The notes beneath the pieces were generated by a model. It had not been told where the DNA came from. It ran no database searches and worked only from the letters and a program-made list of their open reading frames with translations. DNA of 64,000 bases from Kiloniella spongiae (lineage in GTDB: Bacteria > Pseudomonadota > Alphaproteobacteria > Kiloniellales > Kiloniellaceae). Made by a program: the position numbers and the translations under genes. Positions within the stretch are counted from its first letter, which is position 1. Each line of letters starts with the position of its first letter. The stretch is from contig NZ_LAQL01000002.1 of NCBI RefSeq assembly GCF_001026905.1, positions 1 through 64,000 of the forward strand. Reading direction: 5' to 3'. Shown here piece after piece: positions 27,717 through 38,910 of this stretch.

Positions 27717-27748
27717 CAATTATAAAAATTCTGTCTTGGAGAGATTAA

Positions 27749-29505
<1,757 letters not shown>

Positions 29506-29534
29506 TGACGAGATATCAAACAGGTTAAAACGAT

Positions 29535-30368
29535 ATGTCCAATAAAGTAATTCTCGTCATCATGGACGGTGTTGGTTATGACACCGCCCTCTCTCAATGT
29601 GGTTATCTGGAAGGAATGGTTGAGCTGGGTCGAGCCCGCCGCTGGAAAATGCGCACAGCTTTACCAACTATTTCGGCGGCAATGTATGAAACCATCCACA
29701 CCGGTCTATCGCCCCTTGATCATGGTGTCAGCGGCAACGAAGCTCTGCGACGCTCAAACGTTCCAAATGTCTTTGACCAACTACATCAGGCGGGGCATAG
29801 CACAGCAGCTGTCGCCCATTCCTACTTCCACACACTCTATAACGGACCTTATGATCCTGTTGAGCATGTCGAAGTAGAAGATGAAACAAAGGCAATCCAG
29901 TACGGGCGCTTCTATTCTATGGAAGGTTATTCTGCGGCAAACATTTGTGCCCCGGCAGAAATTGATCTCTGCGCACAGGCAACACGTCTCATTCGCCGTC
30001 ATACACCGGATTACGTTCTCTTACACAGCTCATCCGTTGACAGTCTTGGTCATAAATATACTGCGGACTCTGCACAATATCGTATTCAGACATGGCATAT
30101 AGACAACGCACTGGCCCGAACGATACCAATCTGGTTAGAGTCAGGGTATGAGGTTTTGGTTACAGCCGACCATGGTATGAATGCTGATGGTCATCACGGT
30201 GGTAACGAGGAAATCATGCGCCATGTTCCCTTTTACTATTTTGGCGCAGACGAAGTTCCGACAAAGGATCAGGTGCTTGATCAACTGGCGATAGCGCCAA
30301 CAGTACTCTCTCGAATTGGTGTTGGTATTCCGGAAAGTATGAAACAGAGACCTCTACTTAAGGGGTAA
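29535..30368 (+). CDS. Alkaline phosphatase superfamily hydrolase, third gene of tmp operon
   Basis: 277-aa alkaline-phosphatase-superfamily protein. Visible are a metal Asp in VIMDGVGYD, a Thr nucleophile in ALPTISAAMYE, Asp/His in SVDSLGHKY, and ADHGMNADGHHGG with two further metal ligands. It resembles nucleotide pyrophosphatase/phosphodiesterase and phosphonoacetate hydrolase types. There is no signal peptide, so it is cytoplasmic. It follows tmpB by 29 bp. It could remove an ester group from a phosphonate or hydrolyse a related C-P or P-O bond before TmpA; its exact substrate is not deducible. Confidence 0.75.
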   Translation: MSNKVILVIMDGVGYDTALSQCGYLEGMVELGRARRWKMRTALPTISAAMYETIHTGLSPLDHGVSGNEALRRSNVPNVFDQLHQAGHSTAAVAHSYFHTLYNGPYDPVEHVEVEDETKAIQYGRFYSMEGYSAANICAPAEIDLCAQATRLIRRHTPDYVLLHSSSVDSLGHKYTADSAQYRIQTWHIDNALARTIPIWLESGYEVLVTADHGMNADGHHGGNEEIMRHVPFYYFGADEVPTKDQVLDQLAIAPTVLSRIGVGIPESMKQRPLLKG

Positions 30369-30399
30369 TAAACGTTACAAAGAAGATGCTTATTCAACG

Positions 30400-32712
30400 T
30401 TACTGGACGGTCAGACCATAGGGTCCACCATCCAGATATCCAAGATAGGCATCTTCTTCGTACCAGTATTCCTGATCCAATTCCTGCCCTGCCCTGTTGA
30501 TATAAACACCTGTATAGAACGGTAAATCATAATACCAGTACTTGACCCGTTCTGACTTTGGATACTTCAAAGTCAGCGTTTCAAACCAGCTCTGAAATTG
30601 CTTCTTGGGGATATCTTTCCAACGCAGACAATAACTGACGTTATTTGCGCCTTTAGCACAAAATATCATAATCCGAAGCAATCTGGCTTGCTCAGCAGTC
30701 GTCCCTTTTTCTTGGCGATAAAGATCCAATGCTTCTGCAAACATCTCGATCGGTGCCCTTGGCTGATCAACCGTTTTATTTTCCGCCCAAACGCCTTCGG
30801 CAGCTAAGTGGACATAAACAGGTTGGCAATCTTCAAGGTAGCGATTGATCAATTTGGTACGTGCGTAACTACAGCGCGGTGCAATATGATTTTCATAGAG
30901 AAAATAGGCAATATTTGACAACGCTCTGGCCCGACCTCGACTTTTCGCCTGCATTAAAGCGAGTGTTTCCATGTCTTGTTCGAGATCGGCATAGAGCTTT
31001 ATTTCTTCCCGCAGTTTATTAGATTTTTCCAACGCACTGGCTTGAAGAGCAGCTTCCCAGTCCAGTTTTTTCGAGAGCATTATTGCGCCTTGCCAATCTT
31101 CCTGAACCAATGCTTCATCCAGATGTGGGCGGATCAACGCAAATTGCAACAGGGGATCCGCTGTACCAGACAAGGCCGAGATAAAGTCATTAGCGCTCAA
31201 AAAATAACGAGACACCTGCTCGTAAAGAACCACGTCCAATATCGCAAGTTTAGAAAGTTGTTCATTTTTATCAGCGCCATTAATCAGAATTTTATCGTTC
31301 AAAATGAAATCCAGTGGCGTTTTGTTTTTTAACCGGACTTCAAGCTGTTTGCTTCGCAAGGCAAAAAGATCTTCAAGCGAGGTTTCTTTTCCGGCTGCGA
31401 TATCACTAATTTGCATTTGTGCTTTATCAAACTCACCATGTTCCAGGTTAACCATCGCCTCAAAAGCGAGAGCATGGCTATAGAGAGGCGTGTCTTTATA
31501 TCCGTCACTAGAAGGTCTCTTCTCCTTAAGTAAATAATCACAGACCATCGCGCTATAAGCTTGAATTTCTTGATGTTGGCCAGAGACAACATTTTTTCTC
31601 TGTGCACAAAGCCCTACGACATTATCAGGCTTGGAAAGAATGGCCGCTAAAAGCGTGATCCCATTACGATGTGTCAGCCGGCGGTTTGCGATTTCATCAA
31701 TGTTAGCCCGCAAGGCATTTATCGCCAGATGGTCCAGTTGATCTAATGAATTCTTACCATTCGTGAGTAACTCGCCTACTGCAATTTCATCCAAAAGCTC
31801 AGTGTAATAACGATCACGATCTCCGTAATGTAACCAAATGCCAATTTCCATATCTTCAACATGGCGCCGGTATTCTGATTGGGGAAAATCTGTCAGAAAA
31901 GCTTCGGTAAAGCTATTGAAGATAGCTGGAAGGAAGACACTTTCTTGCCCTTCCCTACCATTGTGGAACAGGGCCAGAACTTCCATATATCGCGCAGTTT
32001 CGATTAACCAACCCGTCTTGCGCCCCGCATTCTTTTCTTCCAATGCAATCATGGCAAAAAGTTCTGCAGCCTCGGGGAAAAAACCATCATGATAAAAGGC
32101 TGCCGCTTCGATATATTGAGACCAGTTTTTATATAAGCCCTGTTCCTTACCGACATGCCCTTGGAATGTCTGAGAACTTTTTAAATAGTCATCGAGATTG
32201 AAAAGACAGTCTTGAACAAGAGCAAGACGCATCATGGCCAGATGCCTGATTTCTTCCTGTTCCAAATTGCTATCTTTCAAGCCAGCATAATAACTGTGGA
32301 GGTTTGAGAAATTGCCCCCACTGTAACAATACGCCTGTGTTAGATAGTCCCCATTGGCAAAAATATCTTTGTTCTCTTTACGAACAAAGAGACCTAACTC
32401 TTCCGATGCAAGTTCCTCAATACGATAGGTTCTGTGGAAATTCTGAATATCAGCGAAAATTTTAGAATTTTCATTTGGTCTGTCAGCATACTCGAGTAGT
32501 TCCGGTCGATAGCCACGGATTAGTTGCTCCAGGAATACCTTCGAACGGCCTTCTTGCGGAACAAGCATATCAAGCTGGGTTGACGAACAATAGCGCGATG
32601 CTATGGGTTGCTGGCAAGGGGGACCTCCCCCTGCTGCGAGATCACGAGGGAGCAAGCTCGCGATTAACATGACACTCAGTAGTAATGAATATTGCCATGC
32701 GAAACGTCCCAT
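30400..32712 (-). CDS. Exported all-helical repeat protein, 770 aa, unknown function
   Basis: The start is ATG 32712 (MGRFAWQYS), with AAGGAG 9 nt upstream. A signal peptide (about 1-27, ending DLAAGG) is followed by about 740 residues of predominantly helical sequence with TPR/Sel1-like helix pairs (for example AAAFYHDGFFPEAAELFAMIALEE) and scattered cysteines; the C-terminus is aromatic-rich (YWYYDLPFYTGVY, EQYWYEED-like). I do not recognise a family. Its first 71 bp overlap the end of the upstream DUF3142 gene, so the two are translationally linked. Probably a periplasmic or outer-membrane-associated scaffold. Confidence 0.75.
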   Translation of the reverse strand: MGRFAWQYSLLLSVMLIASLLPRDLAAGGGPPCQQPIASRYCSSTQLDMLVPQEGRSKVFLEQLIRGYRPELLEYADRPNENSKIFADIQNFHRTYRIEELASEELGLFVRKENKDIFANGDYLTQAYCYSGGNFSNLHSYYAGLKDSNLEQEEIRHLAMMRLALVQDCLFNLDDYLKSSQTFQGHVGKEQGLYKNWSQYIEAAAFYHDGFFPEAAELFAMIALEEKNAGRKTGWLIETARYMEVLALFHNGREGQESVFLPAIFNSFTEAFLTDFPQSEYRRHVEDMEIGIWLHYGDRDRYYTELLDEIAVGELLTNGKNSLDQLDHLAINALRANIDEIANRRLTHRNGITLLAAILSKPDNVVGLCAQRKNVVSGQHQEIQAYSAMVCDYLLKEKRPSSDGYKDTPLYSHALAFEAMVNLEHGEFDKAQMQISDIAAGKETSLEDLFALRSKQLEVRLKNKTPLDFILNDKILINGADKNEQLSKLAILDVVLYEQVSRYFLSANDFISALSGTADPLLQFALIRPHLDEALVQEDWQGAIMLSKKLDWEAALQASALEKSNKLREEIKLYADLEQDMETLALMQAKSRGRARALSNIAYFLYENHIAPRCSYARTKLINRYLEDCQPVYVHLAAEGVWAENKTVDQPRAPIEMFAEALDLYRQEKGTTAEQARLLRIMIFCAKGANNVSYCLRWKDIPKKQFQSWFETLTLKYPKSERVKYWYYDLPFYTGVYINRAGQELDQEYWYEEDAYLGYLDGGPYGLTVQ

Positions 32713-33430
32713 ATTTCTTTTTCTCCTTAAAAAGACTATGCCATCTATCATCATTACAGAGAAATCCGTATCTGATGTTATTCACACCCTTTATGGCATC
32801 AAGAAGATGATCTGTTATTGGCGTTTGTTTTTGTCGATAAAACATCAACGAGACCTCTGTAACAGCTGCAGCCAGTTTTTTTGCTGCCTTACGGTTGTCT
32901 TCGTACCAGGTGGGTAAACCTGTTATCCCGATAGAAATATCCTCAGGTATTTGTTTCTGCACGACCTGTAGCCAAACACGATAGTCATCAAGCTTTGAAC
33001 TCGGACTATCATAATCAATTTCAACACCAACAATATCCCGTCCAGCCCGCTTCCAGATATTAATGTCGCGATTAATGAAAGCCGCAACCTCTCTGGCCCC
33101 AACTCGTTTTTCCATACGGTATGTCAGTATAATCTTTTCTGTATCTGGAAAAGATTTCGGACTGTGGTGTGGCGTTGATTTTTGACCTAGTTCATGTCCC
33201 CACGAACGAACGAGAATTCTGGCTTCACCCCTTTGGCAGGATAATTTGAACGTTTCACAATCGTACATAAATTTTTGCTGGTTCTCATCTCTGTCATCCA
33301 GCGATTGTCCCGCCCAGACCCAATGGTCAACAATCAAGTCTTGCGCGCAAACGGGCCAGGCAAACAACAAAACACAAAAGAATATGCCAGACAGTATTTC
33401 CTTTGACGTGCCTGAAACCATCCGCTTCAT
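32642..33430 (-). CDS. DUF3142 family exported protein
   Basis: 262 aa with a signal peptide (hydrophobic GIFFCVLLFAWPVCAQ). It has the DUF3142 signature GVEIDYDSPSSKLDDYRVWL and ISIGITGLPTWY, reminiscent of a TIM-barrel glycosidase-like fold with an acidic cluster. Function is unestablished. It is the first gene of a pair with the helical-repeat protein, overlapping by 71 bp in another frame. Both products are exported, so they probably act together in the envelope. Confidence 0.72.
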   Translation of the reverse strand: MKRMVSGTSKEILSGIFFCVLLFAWPVCAQDLIVDHWVWAGQSLDDRDENQQKFMYDCETFKLSCQRGEARILVRSWGHELGQKSTPHHSPKSFPDTEKIILTYRMEKRVGAREVAAFINRDINIWKRAGRDIVGVEIDYDSPSSKLDDYRVWLQVVQKQIPEDISIGITGLPTWYEDNRKAAKKLAAAVTEVSLMFYRQKQTPITDHLLDAIKGVNNIRYGFLCNDDRWHSLFKEKKKYGTFRMAIFITTECHVNRELAPS

Positions 33431-33612
33431 AAATCTATTCGCCTATCACTCGCTTAACTGTTATCAGGCAGATTAACACAAAATGCAGCACGTAAGACAA
33501 GCTTATGAACGCGTAAAGGCGTTTCCTTCACAAAGAAGACACAAGGTAAAATCCCCAACAGAATGATGTCATTAAAACATCCCTAGTTAATAGAATTGAT
33601 ACTCCAAATTTA

Positions 33613-33978
33613 TCAAGGAGCTTTGGGAAGATCCAATTCAAGATCATCCTTATCATTGGTGATTTCAGCATGCATCAAAATTTTGGATGTAAAGGCCATC
33701 GACGTATCAATGACCCATCGTACCTGCTTTTCCCCAGCTTCATTTTGAGCCGCAACAACCTCTGGCAAGATTTGTTTCTGAAGGAATCCGGCAACACCAG
33801 CCAAGGCGCGAGACCCCAAACGTAGATCTTGTGCCTTTAGCTTAAAAGCAGATTTTGTCTCTATTTGGGTAGCGATATCATCCAGAATATCCATCATCCT
33901 GGAAACGTCTTCATTTACCCGCCCGGTCCGATTGGCAATAAAACGTAAATGACCTACATAAAAAGCATAATCAGACAT
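33613..33978 (-). CDS. Hypothetical helical protein, 121 aa
   Basis: No family recognised. The sequence is mainly helical (MMDILDDIATQIETKSAFK, SRALAGVAGFLQKQILPEVV), without signal peptide, membrane segment or cysteines, and ends in an acidic stretch. It lies alone, 182 bp upstream of the DUF3142 gene on the same strand, so co-transcription is possible but not clear. Confidence 0.6.
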   Translation of the reverse strand: MSDYAFYVGHLRFIANRTGRVNEDVSRMMDILDDIATQIETKSAFKLKAQDLRLGSRALAGVAGFLQKQILPEVVAAQNEAGEKQVRWVIDTSMAFTSKILMHAEITNDKDDLELDLPKAP

Positions 33979-34302
33979 TCATTTAATCCCAATAAGTTAC
34001 CAACCCGTCGTCTTCAAATTCAGAATTGTCGTTAGTAGTCCAAGCTACTGAAGATCAACAAATCTGTAGTTTACCACTGAATAACCATTAGTCTTGAAGC
34101 AAGCAATAAGATTATCAGTAAATCAAATCCAACTTTGACCTGATCTATCTCATTGCCGATATCAAGCTCATGGGTAAACAATCAAAATAGTATTAACTTG
34201 CGAATTCCTGTAACAGAAAAATACTTGGACAATATAGCACGTTGCATTCTAAAAGCTGCTGGCATAGCTTAGCAAAAATTACAGAACTAAAGGTTTAAAG
34301 TT
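33979..34302. other. Intergenic region upstream of the DUF2946-ABC transporter operon
   Basis: 324 bp, AT-rich. The right part holds the candidate promoter/hairpin at 34225-34272. I found no B12-box (GCCACTG-type) sequence that would suggest a cobalamin riboswitch and no coding frame. Confidence 0.5.
34225..34272 (+). promoter_or_regulatory. Candidate promoter with overlapping hairpin/operator
   Basis: TTGGAC and TCTAAA, 17 bp apart, form a plausible sigma70-type promoter. An inverted repeat (CTAAAAGCT with AGCTTAG, 34249-34272) covers the -10 and start region. That would suit a repressor or a short RNA hairpin. Confidence 0.3.
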
Positions 34303-34677
34303 GTGAGATTGATTTCGGCAAAAAGAGGGTTGTTTGCGCTATACTTCGCGCTGCTACAGCTTTTTGTGCCGCCTGGTTTCATGGCCGCCAATGGCACAGA
34401 TGGTTTTGAGATTGTCATCTGTACCGCGCAAGGTATAAAAACCATTGTGGTTGATGAAAACGGTCAACCAATCAAACCCGATCCCAAACAACAACAAAAT
34501 TCTGTCTGTAGTTTTGCGTCCAACGCGATAAAAGCAACAGCATACCATACCCCGAATTTACCTGTTCCATCACAGGAACTTAAATTACGTCTGTTGCCGC
34601 AAGATGATATTTGTCATCTTTGCTCTCCTCTTCTGACATCTTATCGCCCCCGGGATCCGCCTTTTATTTTGAGTTAA
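34303..34677 (+). CDS. DUF2946-like small exported protein
   Basis: 124 aa from GTG 34303 (AAAGG upstream). A hydrophobic N-terminal segment ends near FMAAN; then comes the DUF2946-like EIVICTAQGIKTIVVDENGQP block, a later CSFASNA and a CHLC motif, and a Pro/Arg-rich end (RPRDPP). DUF2946 genes often accompany metal-uptake genes. Three to four cysteines could bind metal. It precedes the ABC transporter binding protein by 35 bp and is probably co-transcribed. Function unknown. Confidence 0.6.
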   Translation: MRLISAKRGLFALYFALLQLFVPPGFMAANGTDGFEIVICTAQGIKTIVVDENGQPIKPDPKQQQNSVCSFASNAIKATAYHTPNLPVPSQELKLRLLPQDDICHLCSPLLTSYRPRDPPFILS

Positions 34678-34712
34678 CACCCAAGAATTTCTCAAAATTT
34701 AAGGACAAAATC

Positions 34713-36260
34713 ATGTCAGCATTTACCCGCACGCTACGTGCAGGGAGTATCGCAATTGTCTGTTGCTTATTGCCGCTCTCATCCTCAGCAATTGCAGAAG
34801 AAACAACACACCTTCGCATCGCCGTAAAAAAAGACCGTTACAGCGTTGATGCCAAGAAGTTCTCTTTTACAACACGCCGTCCCTCAGCACAAATTGTTGA
34901 GACCGCTGTCAAACCGGATGTAAACTTCAAACCACAGGGTGTTCTGTTTAAAGACTGGGACTATAAAAACGGGGTTTATTCAATCAACGTCCGTGAAGGA
35001 ATCAAATTTCATGATGGATCAAATTTCAATGCCGAAGCCGCAATTGCGGCGTTGAAGCTCTATGATCAGGGGAAATCCGACTTCCTTCAGATTGACCAAG
35101 CAAGCTTTGAACAAACAGGTCCTTATAGCTTTACATTCAAATCAGAAATCGGTTCTGCACTGGTCATTGAAAACATGACCCACCGTGGTGCTTCTTTGTT
35201 CTCTACGGCGGGTGATCGCAGCAAGAACCCTATTGGGACAGGCCCATACCTGTTGGAAGATTATCAACCTAAACAATCCATCACGCTAAAGCGAAACGAT
35301 AATTACTGGGGTGAAAAACCAGCAACTGAGAAAATTTCCTATCGCTTTATCGCCGATGACCAAGTACGCCTGTTAGCGCTGAAAAACAACGAAGTCGATG
35401 TCATTGCCGAAGTTACCCCACAAATGATGTTGGCCCTGCCAAAAGACGGTTCTATTGTTGTTCATCAATCTCGCCCCATCCGTTACGTTGCCCTGTTGGC
35501 AAATATGCACGGTAAAGCCCCCTTTGATATCATGCAGGATAAACGGGTTAGAGAAGCGATTGCCTATGCTATTAACCGTCCACAGTTGGCAGAGATTCTG
35601 TTCGATGGTCGCGGCGAAGTTGCCAAAGGCATATTGCCGAACTGGATGTTTGATCTTGGTGATGATCACGTAGACGGCTTTGCGTACGATCCTGACAAAG
35701 CTGGTGCCCTTTTGGATGACGCAGGTTGGGCCATAGGTGAAAATGGTATGCGCGCAAAAGATGGTCGCCAGTTGAAACTCAGACTGGTTGCTGCCTATCC
35801 AAACGTATCTTCTGTTCGTCCGATGCCTGAATTACTGGAACAAATGTTCCGTTCTATCGGTGTCGAAATTGATCTCGTACAGGTGGATGATTCCGGTGTG
35901 TATGACGACACCTATCTCGCCACGGGTGAAGCTGATCTCTATATGGAATTTGCTTCCAACAACAACACAGATCCAACCTATCTGCTTTATAACCTATTCC
36001 ACTCAAGAACACCTTGGGGTTATCAATACACAGCCCCTGGAAAAACTGTAGATGCTTTGTTGGAAAAAGCACGAGCAGCCCAAAGCCGCGAAGAAATCAT
36101 TGACTATGTTCGCAAAGCACACAGATCTATTGTGCAAGATGAATTGGCCGCTATTCCAATTCTGATGGTGCCTAATTTCAACCTGTCACGTCCCGGCATG
36201 GAAATCCCTATGTTTGAGCACGCTGACTGGATTGATTATGGTCGCGTAACGGTCAAATAA
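34713..36260 (+). CDS. ABC transporter substrate-binding protein, peptide/nickel family
   Basis: 515-aa family 5 solute-binding protein. ATG 34713 follows AAGGA; the longer frame from 34611 would overlap the DUF2946 gene. A Sec signal (about 1-28, SSSAIAEE) is followed by typical elements: NVREGIKFHDGSNFNAEA, NPIGTGPYLLEDY, RVREAIAYAINR. First of five genes of a complete DppABCDF/NikABCDE-type importer. Ligand cannot be read; the nickel/metallophore branch is plausible given the DUF2946 neighbour, peptides less so. Confidence 0.85.
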   Translation: MSAFTRTLRAGSIAIVCCLLPLSSSAIAEETTHLRIAVKKDRYSVDAKKFSFTTRRPSAQIVETAVKPDVNFKPQGVLFKDWDYKNGVYSINVREGIKFHDGSNFNAEAAIAALKLYDQGKSDFLQIDQASFEQTGPYSFTFKSEIGSALVIENMTHRGASLFSTAGDRSKNPIGTGPYLLEDYQPKQSITLKRNDNYWGEKPATEKISYRFIADDQVRLLALKNNEVDVIAEVTPQMMLALPKDGSIVVHQSRPIRYVALLANMHGKAPFDIMQDKRVREAIAYAINRPQLAEILFDGRGEVAKGILPNWMFDLGDDHVDGFAYDPDKAGALLDDAGWAIGENGMRAKDGRQLKLRLVAAYPNVSSVRPMPELLEQMFRSIGVEIDLVQVDDSGVYDDTYLATGEADLYMEFASNNNTDPTYLLYNLFHSRTPWGYQYTAPGKTVDALLEKARAAQSREEIIDYVRKAHRSIVQDELAAIPILMVPNFNLSRPGMEIPMFEHADWIDYGRVTVK

Positions 36261-36275
36261 TATTACCTGTGAATG

Positions 36276-36303
36276 CCGCAGGTTGATTTATATCGGTCTG
36301 CGG
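36276..36303 (+). repeat. Intergenic hairpin between binding protein and permease genes
   Basis: CCGCAG and CTGCGG pair across a 16-nt loop in the 93-bp gap. Such stem-loops commonly protect the upstream mRNA so that binding protein exceeds membrane components. No T tract follows. Confidence 0.4.
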
Positions 36304-36353
36304 ACCACGGCTTGAGATATTTGGTAATTTCTTGAGCAAAGGGAGTAACCCGC

Positions 36354-37307
36354 GTGCAAACCTTTATTCTAAAACGTATAGCAACAGCTATTCCAACTTT
36401 GCTTGGCATGTCTATGCTGGGGTTTTTCATGGTCGCCTTGACCCCCGGCGATCCCGTAGAGATGGAATTACGACGTCTGGGCGTTATCTTCACGCCGGAT
36501 CAAGTAACTGCACTGCGTCAGGAATACGGCTTGGATCAACCAATTTTCAAACGTTATCTCGACTGGCTTATACGACTCCTGCATCTCGACATGGGGCATT
36601 CCATTGCTTCTGGCCGTTCTGTACTGGAAGAGTTTAAAACACACCTTCCTCTTACTCTTATTCTGGCAAGCTTATCTCTGTCTCTCTCTATCTTACTCTC
36701 GAGCCTATTCGGTATTACCGCCGCTTTGACACGCTCACAAATACTGGGAAGTTTCGTACAATTTTTTTCCATTTTTTTAGTGTCTATTCCTTCCTTCTGG
36801 CTCGCTCTACTTCTCTTGTTTATTTTCGCCCTCAGCCTTGAATGGATTTCCCTGTTGGGGTCAGGGGCATGGTATGACCTCGTCCTCCCTGTTTTGACAC
36901 TTTCTCTCGGTAGTGCTGCAACAATGGGCCGTTTGATAAGGGACCGTATCCTGGCAGCCATGAGTGAAGATTACATCCGCCTCGCGATTACGAAAGGTCT
37001 TAGCCCAGCGCTGATCCTGCGTCGCCACATTCTGAAATCTATCCTCCCGCCCTTGGTCACCAACTGGGCTGTGACCTTTGGTGCATTACTAGGCGGATCC
37101 GTTATTGTTGAGAATATTTTCAATCTACCGGGTCTTGGGCAAATGGCGTTACAGGCCGTCTTCGAACGCGACTTTTCTATTTTACAGGCTTACTTGCTAT
37201 TCATGGGGCTGATTTTCTTTGTCAGTAATTTCATTGCCGATCTCCTGAACTATTGGCTGACCCCGCATTTTAGAGAACAGAATAGTTCCCAAGGGGCAAC
37301 GGAATGA
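36354..37307 (+). CDS. ABC transporter permease (DppB/NikB type)
   Basis: 317-aa inner-membrane permease with about six hydrophobic segments, the N-terminal LKRIATAIPTLLGMSMLGF typical of this family, and an EAA-like loop (ILAAMSEDYIRLAITKGLSP). GTG 36354 is preceded by GGGAG with 8-nt spacing. Its stop overlaps the start of the second permease (ATGA). Works with the permease, binding protein and two ATPases encoded alongside. Confidence 0.9.
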   Translation: MQTFILKRIATAIPTLLGMSMLGFFMVALTPGDPVEMELRRLGVIFTPDQVTALRQEYGLDQPIFKRYLDWLIRLLHLDMGHSIASGRSVLEEFKTHLPLTLILASLSLSLSILLSSLFGITAALTRSQILGSFVQFFSIFLVSIPSFWLALLLLFIFALSLEWISLLGSGAWYDLVLPVLTLSLGSAATMGRLIRDRILAAMSEDYIRLAITKGLSPALILRRHILKSILPPLVTNWAVTFGALLGGSVIVENIFNLPGLGQMALQAVFERDFSILQAYLLFMGLIFFVSNFIADLLNYWLTPHFREQNSSQGATE

Positions 37308-38137
37308 AACTCTTGTCATTGCGTACAACACCTCTTGGCTTAAACACAGGTATAATCCTGATTGGATGTTTGCTGCTGATTGCCTTCTTCGGGGAAAATT
37401 TGGCCCCGCATGATCCCAATAAAATGGACCTTCTTCGTCGTCTGGAAGGAATGAGTTGGACCTATCCATTGGGGACAGATCATCTCGGGCGAGATGTACT
37501 CTCACGCTTGATGTCCGGGACACTGCTCTCCCTTGGGGCTGCAGTTATGACCGCCGTAACTATTCTTTTTATCGCCCTACCGATTGGGCTTATATCCGCG
37601 ATGCTCGGTGGGTGGGTTAACCATCTTCTCATGCGAATAACAGATATCTTTCTCGCCTTTCCAATGATTATTTTTTCGCTGGTTATTATCGGATTTTTGG
37701 GTGCATCACTCAACTCTGCCATCATCGGCGTCGCGCTGGCCTGGTGGCCTAGCCTTGCCCGTCTGGTTCACACGCTGACCACAGACGCCCTGTCCAAAGA
37801 TTTTGTACTGGCATCCCGTCAATGCGGTATAAGTCCGATTAAATTGGTCATACGGCATATTCTCCCCCAGATCTTACCTCCTCTATTTGTTGTGATGAGT
37901 TTGGAAATGGCGTCGATCCTGCTCGTTCTTTCCTCTCTCAGTTTTTTGGGGATTGGCGCGCAACCGCCCGAAGCTGAATGGGGTGCAATGTTAAACGAAG
38001 CACGTCCCTTCTTCACCGAACGTCCCGGTCTGTTACTTGCCCCCGGATTACTGATAAGTCTTGCGGTAATGGGATTTAACCTTCTTGGGGAAGGAATACG
38101 ACACAAGCTTGATAACAGGAGCCCTTTCCGATGGTAA
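37304..38137 (+). CDS. ABC transporter permease (DppC/NikC type)
   Basis: 277-aa permease with an N-terminal DppC-like segment (APHDPNKMD, HLGRDVLSRLMSG), several membrane helices and the conserved EAA loop (SKDFVLASRQCGISPIKLVIRHILPQ). Overlaps the preceding gene by 4 bp and the following ATPase by 7 bp. Pairs with the DppB-type permease to form the channel. Confidence 0.9.
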   Translation: MKLLSLRTTPLGLNTGIILIGCLLLIAFFGENLAPHDPNKMDLLRRLEGMSWTYPLGTDHLGRDVLSRLMSGTLLSLGAAVMTAVTILFIALPIGLISAMLGGWVNHLLMRITDIFLAFPMIIFSLVIIGFLGASLNSAIIGVALAWWPSLARLVHTLTTDALSKDFVLASRQCGISPIKLVIRHILPQILPPLFVVMSLEMASILLVLSSLSFLGIGAQPPEAEWGAMLNEARPFFTERPGLLLAPGLLISLAVMGFNLLGEGIRHKLDNRSPFRW

Positions 38138-38910
38138 ACAGCCCTCTTTTCAAGCTGGATCACTTAACAATCTGTCAGCAAGGTACAGATCAGAAACCTA
38201 TTATAGATGATGTCAGCTTTTCTCTGGCACAGGGACAACGTCTTGGGCTTATCGGACGCTCCGGTTGCGGAAAATCAGTCACAAGTCACGCCATCATGGA
38301 TATACTACGTCCACCCCTTGTCAGGAAACAGGGCGAAGCGATCTTGCAGGGGCAGGATCTTTTTACCCTTAGCCCTGTTGAAAAACATCGCATCCGCGGT
38401 CGGGGGATTTTCTGTATTTTTCAAAGTCCGGGAAGTGCCCTTCACCCTGCCCTGACGGTTAGACAACAGATGTCCGAGATCTCGACAGTTATCGATCTGG
38501 ATCAAGCCGCGACGTCAGATGTTATTGAATACGCCTTTGACCGCATGCAATTGCCGATACGATGTCTGGAACAGTATCCACACCACCTCAGTGGTGGCAT
38601 GAAACAGCGTGTGCTAATGGCAATGGCTCTGTTGTTAAAACCAAAATTTTTAATCGCTGACGAGCCAACGACCGGACTGGATGTTTTAACGGAACAGGAC
38701 GTTCTCACCGCAATGGATGTCATGCTGGAAGAAACGCAATCATCTTGCCTGTTCATCAGTCATGACATCCGAATTGTCAAACGTGTCTGTAGTGATCTTT
38801 TGGTCATGCAAGATGGCAAGATTGTTGATCGTTGCACAAGGGACGAACTCACCTATCGCGAACGGGCCGAAACCACCCGGGAAATTATCGATGCTATGAA
38901 GGTCGCCTAG
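38131..38910 (+). CDS. ABC transporter ATPase (DppD/NikD type)
   Basis: 259-aa nucleotide-binding subunit: Walker A GRSGCGKS, Q-loop (FCIFQSPG), signature LSGGMKQR, Walker B FLIADEP and switch His (FISHD). It lacks the long C-terminal oligopeptide-binding extension with cysteines seen in DppD/OppD, as in NikD. One of two ATPases in the cluster. Confidence 0.9.
   Translation: MVNSPLFKLDHLTICQQGTDQKPIIDDVSFSLAQGQRLGLIGRSGCGKSVTSHAIMDILRPPLVRKQGEAILQGQDLFTLSPVEKHRIRGRGIFCIFQSPGSALHPALTVRQQMSEISTVIDLDQAATSDVIEYAFDRMQLPIRCLEQYPHHLSGGMKQRVLMAMALLLKPKFLIADEPTTGLDVLTEQDVLTAMDVMLEETQSSCLFISHDIRIVKRVCSDLLVMQDGKIVDRCTRDELTYRERAETTREIIDAMKVA

Noticed and set aside
33979-34302. Possible cobalamin riboswitch ahead of the importer
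   Set aside because: No B12-box-type conserved core (GCCACTG) is seen in this region or the cobA-cbiD gap.
34611-34712. Longer N-terminus of the binding protein starting at 34611
   Set aside because: It would overlap the DUF2946 gene, lacks a ribosome site, and the signal peptide begins at ATG 34713 with AAGGA upstream.
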